A stretch of 48,388 nucleotides of DNA from Clostridia bacterium (GCA_026416815.1 JAOAEJ010000078.1:1-48388); one strand, 5' to 3'. Counted from the first letter of the stretch, positions 26,428 to 34,302 are shown. Numbers and translations are program-made. Notes: generated from the letters alone by a model not told the origin.

Positions 26428-27096
26428 CTATCCATTGTTATTGCTATCTTCGGGCTGCGTATCGGGTTGTGCATTTGCTCCACTCTGTCCTGCCTGGGCA
26501 TTGCCTCCGGTAAAGTTAAATGCCCCCTGGTCATATTGCTTTTTTAAATATGCTGCTAAAGCCAGTATCAGAGATATTACAAGTACAAAGGACAAAATCC
26601 TGATTAAAAGAGTCAGTAAGCCTGAAATACTGAGAGCAGTACTAAATCCGCCAAGCATACTTCCGTGGCTGGTCATACCGCCCCCCATTCCCATACCCGT
26701 ACCTGTCAAACCTCCAAGCAAAGCAAGGAGAAAAATTACTCCTATTACTCCAAGGGTAATGACCGATACGGTTTTCAAAATGGGATCACTTTTTACCGCC
26801 TGGAATAACTGATTAGTATTGGCATTTTTAAAAAAAGTTTTTTTAATCCATACTCCCGCGCCAATTATAACAGCAATAACCAGGACAACCATTAGAAACT
26901 TGACCAAAAGCAGCAGCATGCCTCCTAAGAAAGCATCGAGGGATGTGCCATAGCCGTCTGTACTACCCATTCCTCCCATGTGATCCATACTTTCACCTCC
27001 TGTTAAATGATTAAATAATAAACCAAAAGCAATAGTTCCGATTATGACGGTCAAAAGAACTCTGATAATGATATTATTTTTGAATTCACCTCCCAT
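26428..27096 (-). CDS. Internally duplicated Met-rich membrane protein
   Basis: A 222-residue protein with about four helices. It looks like a tandem duplication: each half has a Met/Gly/His-rich external stretch (ESMDHMGGMGSTDG; GMGMGGGMTSHGSML), then a long helix (GGMLLLLVKFLMVVLVIAVI; SGLLTLLIRILSFVLVISLI), then a Lys pair (WIKKTF; YLKKQY). A further helix precedes each half. The start ATG at 27096 lies only a few bases after the preceding stop, and its own ribosome binding site is weak, suggesting coupled translation. No family is recognised. Confidence 0.78.
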   Translation of the reverse strand: MGGEFKNNIIIRVLLTVIIGTIAFGLLFNHLTGGESMDHMGGMGSTDGYGTSLDAFLGGMLLLLVKFLMVVLVIAVIIGAGVWIKKTFFKNANTNQLFQAVKSDPILKTVSVITLGVIGVIFLLALLGGLTGTGMGMGGGMTSHGSMLGGFSTALSISGLLTLLIRILSFVLVISLILALAAYLKKQYDQGAFNFTGGNAQAGQSGANAQPDTQPEDSNNNG

Positions 27097-27101
27097 ATTT
27101 A

Positions 27102-28220
27102 TTACTCTGTTTTTATAGCTTCGGGTTCATTTTCGGATTTATTGCCGACGCTTTTCCTGAACATGCTCATAATCGCTCCCAGTACCCCTAAAATCAATCC
27201 TACCAATAAAACTATCAAAATAATATTAAGCAAGGTTGTCATACTGACATTGCCGAACATGTTGTCAAATATTGATGTCCCATGGGTCATTCCTGTCATT
27301 TGAGTGTTGACAACGCTATTTACTATCATCGAAGCCTGGGCCATCTGGTTTGTAAAGTCTTCATTCAGCCTATTCAAACCGGCCATCCCCTGGGCAAGTT
27401 TATAGACACCCTGATGCAGCTGTGCCATGGCATCTTTATTGTATGCATAGCCGTTTGGAGACGCATAAGGATTTACATTAATAAGGGTAGATGCCTGACT
27501 GAGTAAATTCATGGCACTATTCAATTTTGTCTTGTTTTGCAGTGCAGTATTATATCTCAAAACATAGGTCTGATAGTTTGGGGGATTTGATTCAACAGCT
27601 GCCGACTGGGCTAGAAGATCGTCATTCAGTTGATTGACCATCATAATTCCCTGGGCTAGGGTAAAAATTCCATTATGGAGCTGTTCGAGCTTATTCTGAT
27701 CAAATACATAATACTGGTTTTGCTGCATATTTGCTGTTCCCTGATTAGTATTTGCCGGTGGTACCGTATTATTAGGGGTGTTATTTCCATTTGGTGCGAT
27801 ATTTACCGAACTATTCCCGCCTGGGTAAATGTTTATTGTTCCGCTTCCTTGGCCTTGCGCGGCTCCCGACTGCATATTATTGGGATTTGACTGGGGCAGG
27901 GTTGCTTTGGAATAAGGATCAATGCTTATTAGGTCAATTGCCTGATTTATTGTGCTCAAAGCCTGGTTCAACTTGTCCCTGTTCTGAATAGCTGTGGTGT
28001 TTGCCGGAACATTGTTCTGCCCTGTATTACCGCTGGCATTCTGGTGACCCGGCATTTGCGTATTCGCAGAATTATTGGTATCGGGCGCTTGGGTATTGGG
28101 TGTCATATTCATACCTGAGTGGTTCATAGGCAGTAACCCTGTGTTCCATATTACGTAACCCAGTCCTCCGACAATTATCAGTATTAATAATATCGCTAAC
28201 AGACCTCTTAGTACTTTCAC
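27102..28220 (-). CDS. Membrane-anchored protein with duplicated helical domain
   Basis: A 372-residue protein. An N-terminal helix (LLAILLILIIVGGLGYVIW) leads into a Met/His/Asn-rich linker (MNHSGMNMTPN, MPGHQN). Two related helical domains follow: about 80-215 (KLNQALSTINQAIDLISIDPYSK ... LEQLHNGIFTLAQGI) and about 225-305 (KLNSAMNLLSQASTLINVNPYAS ... MAQLHQGVYKLAQGM). A C-terminal helix follows (LLNIILIVLLVGLILGVLGAI). It is probably exported with both ends in the membrane. It starts at GTG 28220 after GGAG and is the first large gene of the Met-rich cluster. Confidence 0.8.
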   Translation of the reverse strand: MKVLRGLLAILLILIIVGGLGYVIWNTGLLPMNHSGMNMTPNTQAPDTNNSANTQMPGHQNASGNTGQNNVPANTTAIQNRDKLNQALSTINQAIDLISIDPYSKATLPQSNPNNMQSGAAQGQGSGTINIYPGGNSSVNIAPNGNNTPNNTVPPANTNQGTANMQQNQYYVFDQNKLEQLHNGIFTLAQGIMMVNQLNDDLLAQSAAVESNPPNYQTYVLRYNTALQNKTKLNSAMNLLSQASTLINVNPYASPNGYAYNKDAMAQLHQGVYKLAQGMAGLNRLNEDFTNQMAQASMIVNSVVNTQMTGMTHGTSIFDNMFGNVSMTTLLNIILIVLLVGLILGVLGAIMSMFRKSVGNKSENEPEAIKTE

Positions 28221-28319
28221 TTTACCAACTCCTTAAAATATTGCTTATATAAATATTTTTATCCAAACCTAGTAATATATGCGTATTTTGTAATGCTTCC
28301 ACGATGTTCATATTTAGGT

Positions 28320-28386
28320 ATTCCCTTCAAGTGGGAATTTTTCTTACCTGATAATATTACTGCCTCTTTTAGGTAGAGGAAGTAAT
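28320..28386. repeat. Two intergenic hairpins upstream of the Met-rich cluster
   Basis: First hairpin ATTCCC/GGGAAT at 28320-28338, followed on the plus strand by TTTTTCTT. Second hairpin ATTACTGCCTCT / AGAGGAAGTAAT at 28356-28386. Both lie in the leader of the cluster and could act as terminator or RNA-stability elements behind the 36-residue peptide gene. Confidence 0.45.
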
Positions 28387-28409
28387 GGTTAACATTATTA
28401 TTTTAAATT

Positions 28410-28520
28410 CTATTTCATTGGCATTGCAGGATTCATTGCATGATGTATGGCTACTGATGCTACTATAATCACAACTATTACTGCTATTATCCCTAAAACT
28501 ATAAGCATATTTTTATTCAT
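28410..28520 (-). CDS. 36-residue single-helix membrane peptide
   Basis: A short gene with a strong ribosome binding site (AAAGGAGA, 5 bases before ATG). The peptide starts MNKN, has one hydrophobic helix (MLIVLGIIAVIVVIIVASVA) and a short tail with two His and three Met (IHHAMNPAMPMK). It lies upstream of the Met-rich membrane cluster on the same strand and shares its His/Met composition, so it is a candidate small subunit of that system. No family is recognised. Confidence 0.65.
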   Translation of the reverse strand: MNKNMLIVLGIIAVIVVIIVASVAIHHAMNPAMPMK

Positions 28521-28567
28521 TTTTATCTCCTTTCTTTATATTTGAATTTTTATTAATATAACCGGAA

Positions 28568-28599
28568 AGTATTACTAAAATTACTTTTTTAGTAATACT
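28568..28599. terminator. Bidirectional hairpin terminator
   Basis: Perfect stem AGTATTACTAAAA / TTTTAGTAATACT with a six-base loop, 48 bp upstream of the 36-residue peptide gene. It separates that gene from the BFD gene. Confidence 0.6.
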
Positions 28600-28726
28600 A
28601 GACTGTTTTTTTTACTTTCTTTAAGCATGCCTGTCAGATTTATTATTTGAATTATATATATTTTATATGAAGATTTTATGTAGATTTTAAATATTAAAAC
28701 CTTTATATGAAATGCTGCAAAAATAA

Positions 28727-28758
28727 AAAACTTCTTATATATAGTGATAAGAAGTTTT
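28727..28758 (-). terminator. Terminator of the BFD-like gene
   Basis: Perfect stem AAAACTTCTTAT / ATAAGAAGTTTT with an eight-base loop, followed on the minus strand by T-rich sequence, 46 bp past the stop. Confidence 0.75.
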
Positions 28759-28803
28759 CTTTTCCGATTTGAATTTTAGAGAAAATTAATATCAAATTAT
28801 TTC

Positions 28804-29013
28804 TTAAATGCTTTCCTTTATTATCTGCTCTATTTTCTCAGTACACTTCCTGCCCTTACATGATCCTTTTCCGGCACCGGTAGCTTTTTGGACATCTGCA
28901 AAAGTTTTGGCACCGTTAACTATTGCTTTTTTTATCTCAGCTCGGGATATACCTTTGCAGACACAGACCTTTGTCAGTTTATCCATAATTTCAGAATTTA
29001 TATTTTGTTCCAT
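28804..29013 (-). CDS. BFD-like [2Fe-2S] protein
   Basis: A 69-residue protein of the bacterioferritin-associated ferredoxin (Fer2_BFD) fold. The four cysteines lie in VCVCKGISRAEI (C-x-C) and GAGKGSCKGRKCTEKI (C-x4-C), with the family's helical pattern and GAKTFADVQKATGAG between. Such proteins carry a [2Fe-2S] cluster for iron mobilisation or electron transfer. ATG 29013 is preferred over the adjacent GTG 29016. It is a single-gene unit between two terminators. Confidence 0.88.
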   Translation of the reverse strand: MEQNINSEIMDKLTKVCVCKGISRAEIKKAIVNGAKTFADVQKATGAGKGSCKGRKCTEKIEQIIKESI

Positions 29014-29078
29014 CACTTATCCACCCCACTTCCTATATAATTTCCAGTCCATTAATATTATATGACATATAGTATACC

Positions 29079-29122
29079 AAAAAACAGAAGGTCGAATTTT
29101 CAAAATTCAACCTTCTGTTTTT
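29079..29122. terminator. Strong bidirectional terminator
   Basis: Stem AAAAACAGAAGGT / ACCTTCTGTTTTT with inner GAATTTT/AAAATTC, flanked by A and T runs. It lies between the BFD gene and the cysteine-tailed peptide gene and terminates the latter. Confidence 0.85.
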
Positions 29123-29149
29123 TATTTCATATACTAAGTACTTTCAATA

Positions 29150-29278
29150 TTATTTGCAATTGTCATAACCGCCGCCATAACCGGGGTTGCAGCAAACGCA
29201 TAAGATAATCAAAATGATGATAATCCAAATAACCCAATTGTTACCGAAGAAAAAACCAAAACCTCTTTCGTCTGACAT
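29150..29278 (-). CDS. 42-residue YjcZ-like membrane peptide with Cys tail
   Basis: The peptide begins MSDERGFGFFFGNNWVIW, has one hydrophobic helix (VIWIIIILIILCVCCN) and ends in PGYGGGYDNCK with four cysteines in all. It starts at ATG after AAGGAG, 7 bases upstream. The pattern (short polar start, one helix, Gly/Tyr/Cys tail) is that of the YjcZ/sporulation-type small peptides of spore formers. It is paired with a second such peptide just upstream. Confidence 0.75.
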   Translation of the reverse strand: MSDERGFGFFFGNNWVIWIIIILIILCVCCNPGYGGGYDNCK

Positions 29279-29332
29279 AAATATCACTCCTTACATTTTT
29301 ATTCAAACTTCACATTACTACTTAATTTCTTT

Positions 29333-29458
29333 TTAGCATTTGTTGTCTACTATAGGAGAAACCGGGCCGCATCCGCAATTACAGAAAAACAGTAATAAGA
29401 AAAGAATTATGAACCATAACAGTTCGCTGTTGTTAAATATTCCGCATCTTTCAGACAT
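29333..29458 (-). CDS. 41-residue membrane peptide with Cys-rich tail
   Basis: The peptide begins MSERCGIFNNSELLWF, has one helix (LLWFIILFLLLFFC) and a tail NCGCGPVSPIVDNKC. The strong ribosome binding site GGGAGG lies 8 bases before the ATG. The N-terminal MS(D/E)ER and the overall plan match the 42-residue peptide downstream, so the two are probably paralogues. A spore-envelope role is inferred from the neighbouring coat-like gene. Confidence 0.72.
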   Translation of the reverse strand: MSERCGIFNNSELLWFIILFLLLFFCNCGCGPVSPIVDNKC

Positions 29459-29580
29459 AATAAAAACCTCCCGATATAATAACTTTTTTTATGTGAATTC
29501 AATACATACTATGTATTTGAAGTTTTATTTGCTACATTTATAACTTTCTTTTTTGTTATTAATTTTATTAAATAATAGAA

Positions 29581-29606
29581 AAGCAGGAAAACACCCTTTC
29601 CTGCTT
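29581..29606 (-). terminator. Terminator of the coat-like gene
   Basis: Perfect stem AAGCAGGAAA / TTTCCTGCTT with a six-base loop, followed on the minus strand by TTCTATTATT, 30 bp past the stop. Confidence 0.75.
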
Positions 29607-29635
29607 AATACCATACCGGCTATTATTATCACTAA

Positions 29636-30079
29636 TTAAACTGCATTGTGTACAAAGGATACTATGCTTGATATCGGTATATCTGTTACAGATCCGACTG
29701 TATATACAGGGTATCCATTCCATCCGCCTGCAGTTACTGCACCTATTTCACTTGCAGGAGCAATATGTCCGGAGCCGTATCCTCCACCGTAATTTCCAAA
29801 TCCGGGATTTCCAGCTGTATTGGAACCTACACCAGGTCCATAACCTGTATTAAAGCCCGTGCACGCATTTCCAAGAGCACATCCCGGAGGTGGCCCAATC
29901 CTTGTAATAAGTCTTACAAAGCAAGCATTTACAGAAAGTATGACTCCGGTAAAGCCTGAGCCTGACTGTCCTCCACTTGCAGTGAATATTGTTACTGTTT
30001 CACCAATGTAATTTGCCAATAAAGTTGCAAAATTGCTACCGGCAACTGCACCGGTATTAGCATATACTCCATCTGACAT
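29636..30079 (-). CDS. Spore coat-like Gly/Asn-rich protein
   Basis: A 147-residue protein. The N-terminal part (about 15-70) resembles small beta-barrel spore proteins: NFATLLANYIGETVTIFTASGG...GFTGVILSVNACFVRLITRIGPPPGCALG. The middle is Gly/Asn/Tyr-rich (about 75-110) and the end returns to a beta-rich pattern (VYTVGSVTDIPISSIVSFVHNAV). No signal peptide. ATG 30079 follows GGAAGGAG. Content and neighbours suggest a coat or exosporium component; no named family is certain. Confidence 0.72.
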   Translation of the reverse strand: MSDGVYANTGAVAGSNFATLLANYIGETVTIFTASGGQSGSGFTGVILSVNACFVRLITRIGPPPGCALGNACTGFNTGYGPGVGSNTAGNPGFGNYGGGYGSGHIAPASEIGAVTAGGWNGYPVYTVGSVTDIPISSIVSFVHNAV

Positions 30080-30082
30080 CAA

Positions 30083-30394
30083 AAAACACTCCTTCCTAGA
30101 ATAAGTAATTATGGTTTGCTATTCTGTACATATTATGTTAAGAATTGGCGTTATGTTACTATTCTTCGGTATATAAAACTCATAAGGGATTATTTTTATA
30201 GAAACTATACTAAGAAATAAAATAAGATTATGGCAAGCTTTACTTGACATAATCTTATTTTATTTCTGCTCTTTTATTTCATTCTACTTTGAGATAATTT
30301 TCTTATTTGCTTTCTTTCAGGTTTATACTGAAGATTTAATGTCTTCATAGATTTTGATTTTGGCATGACTACCGGACTACACAATAGCAATTAC
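30083..30394. other. Intergenic region with a long perfect inverted repeat
   Basis: No gene in 312 bases. The main element is a 20-bp perfect inverted repeat described separately. Confidence 0.6.
30213..30267. repeat. 20-bp perfect inverted repeat (hairpin)
   Basis: Arms AGAAATAAAATAAGATTATG and its exact complement, separated by 15 bases. It contains no GC clamp or T run, so it is not a standard terminator. It could be a MITE-type remnant, a processing hairpin, or the site of a regulator. Confidence 0.75.
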
Positions 30395-30892
30395 TCACTC
30401 ACTTACCCTTAAACCATAGTATAGATGTCCGCATTCCTCTCCATCAAAATCTGCAACTTTTGGTAGATAACCCCACCGCTCAAACTTAAACTTTTTGAGC
30501 AATTTTATGCTTGCTTCATTGAACTCAAGGACGATGGCAAAAATTGTCTTTATGTTTAGTTCCGGACACTTTCTTATAATGTATTCTATCATTCTTGTAC
30601 CAATCCCTTTTTTCTGATGATTGGAATCCACATAATAGCTGAGCTCTACAGTGTATCTTAAGGCTTCTCTTCCTTGACGGTAAGGGCTTAAGGAAATCCA
30701 GCCGCAAATTATTCCATTAATCTCACAAACATAGATTGGATGCTTTTGGGATTCATGCTCATAAAACCATTTCACTTTATCTGAAACTTCTACCTGGGTT
30801 AGGTCTGCTGTTGATTTTTTTGTCTCAACCGCTTGATTATATATTTGAACAATAGCGTGCAAGTCCTCGAATTTCGCGGTTCTTATTTGCAT
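30395..30892 (-). CDS. GNAT-family N-acetyltransferase (phosphinothricin acetyltransferase-like)
   Basis: A 165-residue acetyltransferase. Motifs: MQIRTAKFEDLHAIVQIYNQAVET at the start, IICGWISLSPYR, ELSYYVDSNHQKKGIGTRMIEYII (the acetyl-CoA binding Q/RxxGxG/A motif is QKKGIG), FNEASIKLLKKFKFERWGYLPKVADFDG. The Pat/YncA-like arrangement suggests acetylation of a small amine or amino acid analogue; the substrate is unknown. It lies outside the cassette array. Confidence 0.9.
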   Translation of the reverse strand: MQIRTAKFEDLHAIVQIYNQAVETKKSTADLTQVEVSDKVKWFYEHESQKHPIYVCEINGIICGWISLSPYRQGREALRYTVELSYYVDSNHQKKGIGTRMIEYIIRKCPELNIKTIFAIVLEFNEASIKLLKKFKFERWGYLPKVADFDGEECGHLYYGLRVSE

Positions 30893-30977
30893 GGGTCTAC
30901 CTCAATATCGTTTATTAAGCTCCGAATGATCTGCTAATTTACTTATTATATTACGAAAAATTGATATCTTTTCTTAA

Positions 30978-31943
30978 TTACCATTTGAAATCTTTAGGTT
31001 TCACTGCTTTGGGATAATCTGCTTCCGATGGTCCTAAGGGTATCAATTTATCGAAATCCCGTTTTTGTAGGTTGTAAACTGCTGCACCTTTTTGACTGAC
31101 AGTATCATCATCAAAAAAACTGTAAAATAACAATATTTTATTACTGTCGGGGCTCCATTCCAGAAAGGTAATCCATGGATCTACCCTATTATTCTTTCCT
31201 ATTTTATATCCATATTTATCCTTGAACTTCAGTATATGCTGAAATAGTCCATTTCCATAGGTTTCACCGGAAGGATTATCAATAATAGCAACGTCAGACC
31301 ATAGCCTCCCCCCATAGGAAACTGCAATTTTTTCACCGCTAGGTGACCAATTTATACTACCGAGACTTCCTTCAAGAGTCTTAAGCAACCAAACCTCTTT
31401 GTATTCCCCGTTATATACCCAAAGCTTACCGTCATTGAACCTTGCTTCACGGTAGTTATAAAAAGCTACATTTTTGCCATTAGGAGATTTTATAAAATCT
31501 TCTCCTTCAAATGTGAATTTCAAAACCGAACAAGTGAATTCTGCAGCCTTTTTTACATTTTCATCCGGGTCATTAAGTAATTGACTTACTGCATCGATTA
31601 TTTCCTGTTTCTTTTCATGATTTGAGTATTCAACTGCTTTATTGACACAATACCACCTTACATTTGCACTCTTATTTTTCATTCCTTCAACATATAGATG
31701 GTATAAATCAGGCTCTATAGGAAGTCCACCATTTTGCACTTCATTTCCATATCTTTTGGTATACTCATCCCATATCCTTACGCTCGCACTGCTTTTATCA
31801 GCGTCCTCTGTACTATCATCCTGAGACTCCGTACTTACTGATGAGCTTATTTCCGATACTATATTAGGATTTTTATCATTGGTACATCCTGACAAACCAA
31901 GTACAATAAATGTTAAAATGCTTATTATATATTTTGATTTCAC
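30978..31943 (-). CDS. Lipoprotein with TolB-like beta-propeller part
   Basis: A 321-residue lipoprotein. Signal peptide MKSKYIISILTFIVLG with lipobox LSGC. After a Ser/Asp/Thr linker, residues 60-135 look helical and HEAT-like (AVEYSNHEKKQEIIDAVSQLLNDPDENVKKAAEF). The rest has WD40/TolB-like blades (SPNGKNVAFYNYREA, INWSPSGEKIAVSYGGRLW, LEWSPDSNKILLFYSFF). It probably faces the outside of the cell. Function not known. Confidence 0.8.
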   Translation of the reverse strand: MKSKYIISILTFIVLGLSGCTNDKNPNIVSEISSSVSTESQDDSTEDADKSSASVRIWDEYTKRYGNEVQNGGLPIEPDLYHLYVEGMKNKSANVRWYCVNKAVEYSNHEKKQEIIDAVSQLLNDPDENVKKAAEFTCSVLKFTFEGEDFIKSPNGKNVAFYNYREARFNDGKLWVYNGEYKEVWLLKTLEGSLGSINWSPSGEKIAVSYGGRLWSDVAIIDNPSGETYGNGLFQHILKFKDKYGYKIGKNNRVDPWITFLEWSPDSNKILLFYSFFDDDTVSQKGAAVYNLQKRDFDKLIPLGPSEADYPKAVKPKDFKW

Positions 31944-32249
31944 TCAATTTATTCTCCTTTGAGGATGTTCATTAATTAGTACTCAATTTAACATTATTTT
32001 TTACTTTCCTCAAGTAACGCAATTTCCAAATTTACCAAATAAAAATCCCAATAAAAGAATTATTCATATTTTTGCGACAGTAATATTTTACCACACACGG
32101 TTTATTAATTCTATCCGATTATTTTTCAAATTCCCTCAGATTAGCTGAAGTATGAAAAGGGAAGTTTATCATTTAATGAATCTCTTTCAAAAACTATGTC
32201 TTTATATTTTATTCCTTCTGTTGAAATGACAAATTCTATATATCATCAG
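31944..32249. other. AT-rich intergenic region
   Basis: No gene, hairpin or repeat that I can support in these 306 bases. It should hold the minus-strand promoter of the lipoprotein gene and the tail of the DUF3795 remnant. Confidence 0.5.
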
Positions 32250-32495
32250 TATAAAGCAGGCTAATATTTTTCTCAGCATTTTATTATTCCCCATCATTTT
32301 ATCGTTTTCTCCAGAAGTTTGAACAGTCCGTCTTATTAATAAACTGCAATTCTTGATTTTACATTTTACCCTTGTCTTTGGATTCCAATCAGTTGGTTCC
32401 CTTCAACCATTGCATTTATTTTTCTTCCTATGATATGCCATACAAATACTGCAGTTCATACCACATGGTGCAATTATACTACCAGTCTTCTGCAT
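32250..32495 (-). pseudogene. Decayed DUF3795 (Cys-rich zinc) protein gene
   Basis: From ATG 32495 (after GGGGGAAA) the frame reads MQKTGSIIAPCGMNCSICMAY...KNKCNG and then hits TGA at 32403-32405. Reading through that stop continues REPTDWNPKTRVKCKIKNC. DUF3795 proteins share IAPCGMNC.IC and KNKCxGCR...C..CKIKNC, so the stop replaces a conserved Cys (TGY to TGA). After KIKNC the similarity is lost, suggesting a further frameshift. Only the first 30 codons are open. Confidence 0.6.
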
Positions 32496-32545
32496 ATTTT
32501 CCCCCTATATTTTAGGTTAAAATTATTATGAAGAAACATACCCTT

Positions 32546-33175
32546 CTAGAATAATTCTATTGAATTTAAGACTAAATCTATAGTTGGGAAATGTTTCTCC
32601 CATAACGACTGCTTAATAGAAGCAGAAACCAGAATTACTTTATTATTGTCCACTGGTATCAAATACTCTATATCTTTCAATTTAATACGAGTTAAGCTAT
32701 TAGTATAAAGAAAGTAACCTGCAGATAAACCTGATTTTGTATAAATAATTTTCCGTTCTATTAAAGAGAAATTTTTTTTCATTTTTCTGACTTCAGGAAT
32801 ACGAATATCTAATTGCTTTTCAATAGTCTTTTCACGTAAGTCCGAATTAATTTCAATATAAATAACAGATTGCCAATCTTTTTCCTCAATTATTGGCCAT
32901 ATCACAAGAGAATCAAGTACTTCCACTTCCTGAACAGACCAACTGTCAGGATAATTAAACTTAAGTCTTCTCTTTTTATCAGTATATTGTTTTAGTACTT
33001 CAGATTTATCATCAGGTTTCCCAGCACTTTTTGCGATAGCTGAAGTGGGGTCCTCACCTTCCGAACTTTTTTCATTACTTATACCATATCCTTCTTCTGA
33101 ACATGCCGACAAAAAGGATACCGCTAAAGTAATTATTATAATATATATAAGCTTTTCTTTCATATTTCTAAACAC
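32546..33175 (-). CDS. Lipoprotein of unknown function (PsbP/DcrB-like)
   Basis: A 209-residue lipoprotein. GTG 33175 is used as start because AGAGGT lies 7 bases upstream; ATG 33163 (MKEKLIYI) is the alternative. The signal peptide ends in lipobox FLSAC. The mature part has KRRLKFNYPDSWSVQEV, ... VIYIEINSD, and TIDLVLNSIEL, a pattern shared with PsbP/DcrB-fold proteins common in Firmicute lipoproteins. Function is unknown. It is the last gene before the cassette array. Confidence 0.75.
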   Translation of the reverse strand: MFRNMKEKLIYIIIITLAVSFLSACSEEGYGISNEKSSEGEDPTSAIAKSAGKPDDKSEVLKQYTDKKRRLKFNYPDSWSVQEVEVLDSLVIWPIIEEKDWQSVIYIEINSDLREKTIEKQLDIRIPEVRKMKKNFSLIERKIIYTKSGLSAGYFLYTNSLTRIKLKDIEYLIPVDNNKVILVSASIKQSLWEKHFPTIDLVLNSIELF

Positions 33176-33243
33176 TATGGACACCTCTGTAAATTTTATT
33201 AGCACCACATGCACTAATTGTGGCGCCTTTAATTCTATAAATA

Positions 33244-33678
33244 CTAAACATTATTTTTTATTAACAAATCTTCCACTATCTCTGCTGCATCCCTTATACA
33301 TTTTAAGCAAACTGTAGAAAATAATTCTCTTTCCTTTGCGGTAGACAAATTACATCCAAGTATTTCATAGCAATTGATTGATTTGTTTCTTTCAGTAAAT
33401 TTTTCACAAAAGCATTCAATAGTGCTATAAGTTTTCTCATGAGCTTCATTGTCTTCTGCCAATACTTTTCCATATTTTAGTCCGATTAACATAACTGCTC
33501 CTGAAACTGCTCCGCATACTTCCTGTTTTCTTGCAATACCTCCACCGAAACCATTTCCTATTTTTAATGCAATGTCTTTCTCAAGTCCAAAAATTTCAGA
33601 AAAGGCAGCAAAAACAGCTTGAGAACACATATATCCTTTTTTAAACATCTCTTCTGCATATATTACTCTTTCACTCAT
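33244..33678 (-). CDS. C_GCAxxG_C_C family redox protein (cassette 1)
   Basis: A 144-residue member of the C_GCAxxG_C_C (putative redox-active) family. Key cysteines: GYMCSQAVFAAFSEIFG, the core GGIARKQEVCGAVSGAVMLIG, then ECFCEKF and CYEILGCNLST. The family has a conserved Cys and GCAxxG-like motif; the exact reaction is unknown. ATG 33678 (MSERVIY) follows GAGAGGA; the longer frame to 33720 lacks a site. It is the left-most gene of the array. Confidence 0.85.
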   Translation of the reverse strand: MSERVIYAEEMFKKGYMCSQAVFAAFSEIFGLEKDIALKIGNGFGGGIARKQEVCGAVSGAVMLIGLKYGKVLAEDNEAHEKTYSTIECFCEKFTERNKSINCYEILGCNLSTAKERELFSTVCLKCIRDAAEIVEDLLIKNNV

Positions 33679-33727
33679 TTTTATAGTTCCTCTCATTATA
33701 TTCGGGACATGGATTGCCACGCAGTAA

Positions 33728-33800
33728 GCACGGATACGTGCGATATAACCTCCGCATTTGCGACGTAACTAAGTTCATGGGAGCCACTTAACTTAATCTT
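33728..33800 (-). repeat. attC-like repeat R1, internally deleted
   Basis: Left hairpin GCACGGATACGTGC (33728-33741), left core ATAACC, left arm CCGCATTTGCGACGT, then a jump to a right-end remnant GGGAGCCACTTAA. The central part and right core are missing. Confidence 0.65.
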
Positions 33801-33823
33801 TTACTTACACTGCATTGTCAATA

Positions 33824-34210
33824 TTACACAAAAAGACACCAACGGATACCAAACCTATCAATAAAATCTGTCATTAACGGACTAAATTCGCATGGACTTA
33901 ATGGGTATAAAATGTTGGCTCCATCCTTAAGTACATCAAATGCTTTTTGAACGATATCTTCTTTTCCTTGCCCAAAATGCAAACAAAATTGCATGGTATT
34001 GCCTGTAATTCTATCATCATTTTTACCATAGTCTGCATATCTTGCTTCGGCTACCGCTAATATTTGCCCATAGATGTCAAGTTCTGCGTGATAAAATGTT
34101 CCATCCGGATTTGGATAGCTTGATACAATTTTAGCCTCGAAAGCCCTTTGATAAAGTTCAACTGCTTTATCACTTCCTATAACATAAGTTTGCATCATTG
34201 ACCTATACAT
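33824..34210 (-). CDS. VOC/PhnB-like protein (cassette 2)
   Basis: A 128-residue glyoxalase/bleomycin-resistance (VOC) fold protein. PhnB-like pattern: QTYVIGSDKAVELYQRAFEAKIVSSYPNPDGTFYHAELDIYGQILAVAEA, then MQFCLHFGQGKEDIVQKAFDVLKDGANILYPL and a C-terminal DRFGIRWCLFV typical of the family. Start taken at ATG 34210 after GGGGGAG, although that spacing is short; ATG 34198 (MMQTYV) is also possible. Substrate unknown. Confidence 0.85.
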   Translation of the reverse strand: MYRSMMQTYVIGSDKAVELYQRAFEAKIVSSYPNPDGTFYHAELDIYGQILAVAEARYADYGKNDDRITGNTMQFCLHFGQGKEDIVQKAFDVLKDGANILYPLSPCEFSPLMTDFIDRFGIRWCLFV

Positions 34211-34302
34211 AACTCCCCCACCCTTACAAATATAAATAATCATAAGTTCACATTTTAAATTTACTCATCAATCAAATCTTCAAAGCACCTATTATAAAAG
34301 CC

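Noticed and set aside
33244..33720. Longer start of the C_GCAxxG gene at 33720
   Set aside because: The extension has no ribosome binding site, while GAGAGGA precedes the ATG at 33678.
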